Source: Siphonodentalium dalli (taxonomy: Eukaryota; Mollusca; Scaphopoda; Gadilida; Siphonodentaliidae). From it: a DNA stretch of 64,000 bases. Below, piece after piece: positions 59,336 through 64,000 of the stretch (positions within the stretch are counted from its first letter, which is position 1; each line of letters opens with the position of its first letter). The notes beneath the pieces were generated by a model. The model saw only the letters and a program-made list of their open reading frames with translations. It did not search any database and was not told the DNA's origin. A program made the position numbers and the translations under genes. The stretch spans positions 4,892,505 through 4,956,504 of the forward strand of contig CP136061.1 in assembly GCA_032622095.1 (NCBI GenBank). Reading direction: 5' to 3'.

Positions 59336-60103
59336 CCACCCCCTGTATTGGGGGTACATCCTTGATTATTAATATTTCCTACTTCCATGGTGTGCATGTT
59401 CCTTGGGACAGAATAGCTAACGTGAAGCTACACCTATTATATGTATGCCACTTTAAAAGCTTACGAAAATATTACTAATATTATAGACTTCCCTTTGAAG
59501 ACATTTGTATGTCACAATAATCCGTAAGATTGTTTCTAAGTGACACTGACCAGTGAAACTGATACTACATGTATGAACTAGCCAACTTCACATCGTAACA
59601 TTAATAAAAGGGACACTTCATCTATATCAGCCTCAAAACGTGTTGGTACATATATGTGTGGAAACTAAACCAATCGCTCTTCGTCCGTCATCCGTACATA
59701 ATTGTAATATAATTTTCTCAGAAACCACGGGATCCCTCTGGATGAAATTTGGTCTCAATGTGGGATCAGAAATTATCCATGTGGGAAGAAGCTTCGTAGT
59801 GTTTTGCTGTCGCCATGGTGTTTGTTTGGGTATAGGCATGAGTGATGAGCGTGGTTCTCATAATGGTTCTCATGGTTCTGACATATGGGTCTCGCGTGTT
59901 TGATGGTTCTCATATGCATATGTGACTCTCATATGGTCTGAACTAGCCTTTACAGACTGAGGTCCTTTAGTGCACATTTAATCACTTCACTGATAAACAT
60001 TATATGGTCAAATCCCTACACTATCAAACGCCATGTTTCAATAGTGGGTTTTCTTACAATTTTGACTAAATATTGGTTATATTATACGCATCAGCGATCC
60101 TTC
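59336..60103. other. Unique DNA, nothing recognised
   Basis: A plus-strand frame 59640-59903 (87 codons) has no known motif and resembles dispersed repeat DNA (GATGAAATTTGGTCTCAATG). Confidence 0.45.
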
Positions 60104-60375
60104 TTAATAACGCTCTGTATATTTTCAAACGCATCGCACTAAATGGGTTTGGAATAGCCATACAGGAAAGGAGGAACTGAGGTCCGATTAAAACATGTTC
60201 GGATATGAACTCCGCCGTCTTTCCGATCCCCGCCCACACATTATCACGTCACATAATACGAGTCAATATCGATTTACTCTCAGCGTCCACTCGGCGAGGG
60301 GGAAGCGTGCTGGATAAATTATCGATTAAAACGTGTCCTTAAATGACCGCGGCTTTCTGCCGGCCGGTCGATTCG

Positions 60376-60465
60376 CTATATTTATAACATGTTCGGACTC
60401 ATCCCCCCTCTATATATATATAAACACGTACTGACATGTTTGCTATATATATATAGCTTTTCGTC
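60376..60465 (+). promoter_or_regulatory. Possible promoter of the PC4-like gene
   Basis: TATATTTATAAC (60377) and CTATATATATATAGC (60446) lie 75-165 bp before the ATG, with the GC-rich CTGCCGGCCGGTCG just upstream. The same arrangement is kept in the inverted copy. TATA function is inferred from sequence and position. Confidence 0.35.
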
Positions 60466-60539
60466 GACCCCCGCAGGTATATACACTGTCGTTACTTGAT
60501 GTGATATCATAAATGGCTCAATGAAAAGAAAGACACATC

Positions 60540-60800
60540 ATGGATTCTAAGATTCTCGTCAAAAATTTAGGGAGGGACCGATTTCTCACAGTCGGTGAAT
60601 ATGAGGACCGGAAATACGTTGACTTACGAATTTGGAAAGAATGCAAAATCCCTACGACATTCGGGGCTCGTATGAGCTTACCTAGTTGGCAATGTCTGAC
60701 TGAAAATATAAAGACCATCGGTGAACATTTAGTATCCAGGAGTCCTATGGATAAAGTGCATCTGGGACACAATCTAACATGCGGTTTTAGACCACAATAA
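60540..60800 (+). CDS. PC4/Sub1-like ssDNA-binding protein, left copy
   Basis: An 86-codon frame from an ATG. Residues 11-66 fit the PC4 C-terminal fold: GRDRFLTVGEY, YVDLRIW, MSLPSWQCL and a following helix (TENIKTIGEHL). PC4-like proteins bind single-stranded DNA as dimers and act in transcription or replication. Many viruses and mobile elements carry relatives. After the stop the plus-one frame starts a second PC4-like domain (LRQYF), but the duplicate ends there at 60826, so this copy is truncated compared with the right one. It differs from the right copy by Ser49 instead of Arg. The PC4 call is from pattern only. Confidence 0.62.
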   Translation: MDSKILVKNLGRDRFLTVGEYEDRKYVDLRIWKECKIPTTFGARMSLPSWQCLTENIKTIGEHLVSRSPMDKVHLGHNLTCGFRPQ

Positions 60801-61110
60801 TGGTGTATTACACTTACGCCAGTATTTCATAGCAGGCCTTTTCGAGACCAATGTTTAATACCCCCGTATATAATAGAGCGTTTTGAGAAGAATATGTGAA
60901 ATTAATATACACATGTGTTCACATAGTAGGCCTTTCGTAACATGAAACTGTCTCGTGGTACATGCTATGTTTCCTCTATACAACAGACTACATTTATAAG
61001 ATGTGCAATACATATAGTTGGTGAAAAGAATACATGAAGTAAGTATTTATGCATTTGTCTACATCAGCTGGGCTCTTTATTGTCTCCATGTAATGGGGAT
61101 TTTAGACTAA

Positions 61111-61336
61111 ATTTCTTCCAATATACAGGAAGATTTTATTTTCAAGCATTCATTCACGGCATGGGTAAGTGGACCGACATCTAGTGGGAAGACGTACTTC
61201 GTGAAAACCTTGCTACAAAAGTCTGCCTCGAAAATATCACCCGCACCTGACAGAATAATATGTTTTTATAAATATTGGCAGCCCATATATGATGACATAA
61301 AGTATACTGTCACCCCTCAGGTCAACTTTATACGGC
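61111..61336 (+). pseudogene. A32/FtsK-HerA-like packaging ATPase fragment
   Basis: Plus-strand frame without an ATG. It reads IFKHSFTAWVSGPTSSGKTY, with a Walker A motif GPTSSGKT at 61171-61194, then VKTLLQ, SPAPDRIICFYKYWQPIYDD and VNFI. The F-x-H-x-FT-x-x-VSGPT-x-SGKT start followed by P-x-P-x-x-I and Y-x-x-WQ-x-x-Y is, to my recollection, a recurring arrangement in genome-packaging ATPases of virus-like elements in invertebrate genomes. The frame runs straight into the A-rich inner end of X at 61337, so Walker B and everything after are lost. DNA from 60827 to 61110 shows nothing else. Confidence 0.62.
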
Positions 61337-61720
61337 GTTTTGAAATTTTAGAAATTTTAGAAATTTTGAGATTTATGAAGTTTTCAATGCGAGTGTCACT
61401 TTAACATTATCCCACAGTGTGTGCCATATGTCACTTTAATATTCATCCATAGTGAGTGCCTTGTGTCACTTTAATAATAATCACCATTGGAAGCCTAGTG
61501 TCCCTTTAACATTCAAGACTGAAGCTACCCCACCGATATCATCATGTGATATACATGTAGATAATACACCATTCATATGAAGGCGGGAGTTAACCAGCGG
61601 TGGGTCATGTCCGGACATGCCCAACCGGCATACAAATATACCATGATGCAAAATAATGGGTAGGATGGGACCAAGCATGTGGGTACTGCGTGGAATATAG
61701 GTCATATACTTCCGTGACGC
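61337..61720 (-). repeat. Right inverted terminus X'
   Basis: Reverse complement of 58140-58515 with substitutions and small indels, including the GGCACTCACTATGGATGAAT region. Confidence 0.85.
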
Positions 61721-62124
61721 AATAATATGTCTAGGATGGGGGCCATCGGAGATAGGCTATTTTGAAATATATATGACGTCACAGCCGCATGGGAAATGGA
61801 CAAAATGTGACTTATCTAGAGTTCTAGAAATCGGATCTTGACGCGGTTTTCACCTTATAAGAAGGTTCGACGTCGCCGTCAATACAAAACAATAAAATAA
61901 CTAAAAATAGAGATGTTTCGCTAATTCACAAAAAAAAATAAACAAGAATAATCGTCACACACACACACACACCCAACCCTCAACGTGGGTATATGATGAT
62001 CCGAAAGAATTGAGAATAACATAATATAAGTTATTATTTTATTTACGATGAAAATAAGTATTCCACACAGAGTCAAAGTTCAATAAACACGTTGAGTGTA
62101 AAATCCATAACCTCCAGGATTGCA
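61721..62124. other. Spacer, nothing recognised
   Basis: Contains a (CA)n tract at about 61956-61972. Confidence 0.5.
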
Positions 62125-62355
62125 TTATGTACACGCTAACGCTTCCATCTGTCCATCGTGCGTTAAATAACAAGCTTTCACATTCTCTAATTGAGGTAAA
62201 ACATTATTAACAGCGTCAATGTGTTGAAACAATACATCAAATTCCTGTTGGTTAATCGTACAGCCTTTCTTCGTTGGGTGCAAATGTTCAGATTCCTTCG
62301 GGGTGAAATACTGGCGTAAGTGTAATACATCATTATTGTGGTCTAAAACCGCATG
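62125..62355 (-). CDS. Second PC4-like domain frame, right copy
   Basis: On the minus strand, one frame over from 62333-62593 and overlapping its end, 76 codons read VLHLRQYFTPKE, HPTKKGCTINQQEFDVLFQH, NNVLPQLENV and LTHDGQMEALACT before a stop at 62125-62127. VLHLRQYF, HPTKKGCTI and the following helix repeat the PC4 pattern (V-x-x-R-x-x-F, P-x-KKG-x-x-L, then a helix). No ATG starts it. It may be the second half of one two-domain protein split by a frameshift, or be reached by ribosomal frameshifting. The same overlap exists in the left copy, so the frame change predates the duplication. Confidence 0.55.
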   Translation of the reverse strand, partial: HAVLDHNNDVLHLRQYFTPKESEHLHPTKKGCTINQQEFDVLFQHIDAVNNVLPQLENVKACYLTHDGQMEALACT

Positions 62356-63029
62356 TTAGATTGTGTCCCAGATGCACTTTATCCATAGGACTCCTGGATA
62401 CTAAATGTTCACCGATGGTCTTTATATTTTCAGTCAGACATTGCCATCTAGGTAAGCTCATACGAGCCCCGAATGTCGTAGGGATTTTGCATTCTTTCCA
62501 AATTCGTAAGTCAACGTATTTCCGGTCCTCATATTCACCGACTGTGAGAAATCGGTCCCTCCCTAAATTTTTGACGAGAATCTTAGAATCCATGATGTGT
62601 CTTTCTTTTCATTGAGCCATTTATGATATCACATCAAGTATCGACAGTTTATATACCTGCGGGGGTCGACGAAAAGCTATATATATATAGCAAACATGTC
62701 CGTACGTGTTTATATATATAGAGGGGGGATGAGTCCGAACATGTTATAAATATAGCGAATCGACCGGCCGGCAGAAAGCCGCGGTCATGTAAGGACACGT
62801 TTTAATCGATAATTTATCCAGCACGCTTCCCCCTCGCCGAGTGGACGCTGAGAGTAAATCGATATTGACTCGTATTATGTGACGTGATAATGTGTGGGCG
62901 GGTATCGGAAAGACGGCGGAGGTCATATCCGAATATGTTTTAATCGGACCTCAGTTCCTCCTTTCCTGTATGGCTATTCCAAACCCATTTAGTGCGATGC
63001 GTTTGAAACTATACAGAGCGTTATTAACT
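62308..63029 (-). repeat. Inverted duplicate Y, right copy
   Basis: Reverse complement of 60104-60826, with only scattered differences. It continues past 62308 with the rest of the second PC4-like domain, so the right copy is the more complete one. Confidence 0.95.
62333..62593 (-). CDS. PC4/Sub1-like ssDNA-binding protein, right copy
   Basis: 86 codons on the minus strand, identical to the left copy except Arg49. The TATA-like promoter words are retained in mirror image at about 62670-62760. It is followed, in the plus-one frame, by the second PC4-like domain. The two copies point towards each other about 1.5 kb apart. Retention of an open frame in both suggests recent duplication or conversion rather than proven selection. 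Confidence 0.62.
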   Translation of the reverse strand: MDSKILVKNLGRDRFLTVGEYEDRKYVDLRIWKECKIPTTFGARMSLPRWQCLTENIKTIGEHLVSRSPMDKVHLGHNLTCGFRPQ

Positions 63030-63078
63030 CTTTAGTTCCCACACTAGCTGTATAAGCCACCCCGTCATCTCCCTGCAG

Positions 63079-63351
63079 CTATAACATGATACCGACGGTG
63101 TGTTCCCGGGTATATATCAAGTACCAGACGCTATTTCCCCATAAGTATTTGGCTTGTCGGAAAGTATCCCGTTGCTCCATAAATGGTGGTAAACCTGTTA
63201 CTGTGTTGACGCAGTGAGGGTAATCTATTGGAGTGACAGCTCCAACAGGGGATAATGAGCGTAAGCCAAGACGTGTGTCGTAATATGAGAAAGAAAAATC
63301 GACACCTGAGTATAAGAGCCTTGGGCAAGCTAGTATCGTTGATTTTTTCAT
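63079..63351 (-). CDS. Hypothetical 90-residue protein upstream of the right PC4 copy
   Basis: Minus-strand frame from an ATG, ending about 490 bp before the PC4-like gene on the same strand and just outside duplicate Y. Balanced composition, for example SFSYYDTRLGLRSLSPVGAV, NTVTGLPPFMEQRDTFRQAK and WYLIY. No signal peptide, membrane helix or known domain recognised. It could be a fragment of a further element gene. Confidence 0.3.
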   Translation of the reverse strand: MKKSTILACPRLLYSGVDFSFSYYDTRLGLRSLSPVGAVTPIDYPHCVNTVTGLPPFMEQRDTFRQAKYLWGNSVWYLIYTREHTVGIML

Positions 63352-64000
63352 TGGGATTAGTTCAATATCAGTATATTAAACTATATGTATTGTGCGTTTC
63401 GTCAGCTCTGAAATGTTGCTTTTAATATTCCATACAAAATGTGATTACATGCACACGAATGTCACATTGTGACAATAAAATATGTCTTATACAAATGATC
63501 CTTGCTCAGGATTTAGACCCGTCTTATTTGGAAAAAGTCACCAACTCCCAAAAGTATTTTGTAAACAATTCAAAGCAAATGTGTTCTGTTTTCTTCTTAT
63601 CTAGAAGACAATTCAAGAGAGGATATCTATAATATTTTAAGTGGATACCAGAAATATCTCATGATATGGCCCAAGGACTAAATTTTGCGACCAACTTGTC
63701 GTGACCGAAAGTACATTGTTTCTGGAGATAATGAGTTTCTGTTACTACTGCCAGAAATAACGAATTTCCGCTGGCGAAAAGTGCAGCTAGTCGCTCGCGA
63801 AAATAAATAAATATATTTGTCCGGTATCAATTCAGAACGATATATATCCTCTATTTCGTTCAGCCAAAATAACGCGATGTCGCACTACGAAATTCAAGTA
63901 ATGTTTCAAAATATATTTTCAAAACGGTGATGTTTGCGATTGTTTATTACTATAAACTAACATGCAAATGTAACATTTATCAGCATTTTCGACTTCAAAA
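63352..64000. other. Unique DNA, nothing recognised
   Basis: A plus-strand frame at 63441-63632 has no known motif. Confidence 0.45.

Larger units (their letters stand above)
60104..60826 (+). repeat. Inverted duplicate Y, left copy
   Basis: About 720 bp nearly identical in reverse complement to 62308-63029. It includes the upstream region and the whole first-domain frame of the PC4-like gene. Similarity stops at 60826, inside the second domain. Confidence 0.95.
58140..61720. mobile_element. TIR-bounded remnant with PC4-like gene and packaging-ATPase fragment
   Basis: Inverted termini of about 0.38 kb (58140-58515 and 61337-61720) enclose one PC4-like gene (60540-60800) and an A32/FtsK-like ATPase fragment (61111-61336), both on the plus strand. 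Terminal inverted repeats plus a packaging ATPase are features of Maverick/Polinton-like or adintovirus-like double-stranded-DNA elements. No integrase, polymerase B, capsid or protease is visible, so this would be a deletion derivative. Class assignment is inference. Confidence 0.6.

Overview
The window is animal nuclear DNA, AT-rich and mostly repeats, with short split exons carrying canonical GT-AG splice sites. Phase 1-1 SRCR exons, an EB/EGF-like exon, a transmembrane exon, BEL/Pao and Gypsy LTR elements, a tRNA-derived SINE with an ATTAAACCTCAATCAATC-type tail, and frequent TACATGTA and ACCGGT words suggest a lophotrochozoan, most likely a bivalve-like mollusc. This is inferred from style, not from a species match. 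No bacterial genes, rRNA, tRNA genes or CRISPR array were seen.

Layout. 0.4-3.2 kb: minus-strand exons of a secreted or membrane receptor (transmembrane exon 402-531, six-cysteine EB/EGF-like exon 1873-2010, unidentified cysteine-containing frame 2839-3180). 4.8-5.5 kb: four long palindromes at an exact 175-bp spacing. 5.6-7.6 kb: decayed tandem duplications. 8.4-11.0 kb: broken, 3'-truncated BEL/Pao element on the minus strand with one LTR. 11.3-33.9 kb: a large tandem duplication with blocks P-Q-satellite-R-J repeated about 2.3 times. Its core is a 37-bp satellite (about 110 copies, then about 85). One unit carries a 2.2-kb insertion bounded by hairpins, and another a foldback element with 1.2-kb inverted arms. 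35-39 kb: weak coding candidates, a SINE, a satellite-free copy of the Q-R element and decayed repeats. 39.4-44.0 kb: two SRCR exons and one membrane-segment exon, all minus strand. 46.9-50.6 kb: truncated Gypsy element on the plus strand. 51-57.9 kb: low-complexity and tandem repeats. 58.1-63.0 kb: a virus-like mobile remnant with about 0.38-kb inverted termini, two opposed copies of a PC4-like single-stranded-DNA-binding gene and a truncated A32/FtsK-like packaging ATPase fragment.

Working together. The SRCR, EB and TM exons share strand and compatible phases and could belong to one or more scavenger-receptor genes, but 37 kb of repeats separates the two clusters, so a single gene is not shown. 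The rest of the window is best read as a history of mobile elements: LTR elements losing their 3' halves, a satellite-carrying element duplicated in tandem and then invaded twice, and a rearranged double-stranded-DNA virus-like element. The least explained structures are the PC4/ATPase element at the right end, the paired hairpins in the 19.08-21.26 kb insertion, and the 175-bp palindrome array.
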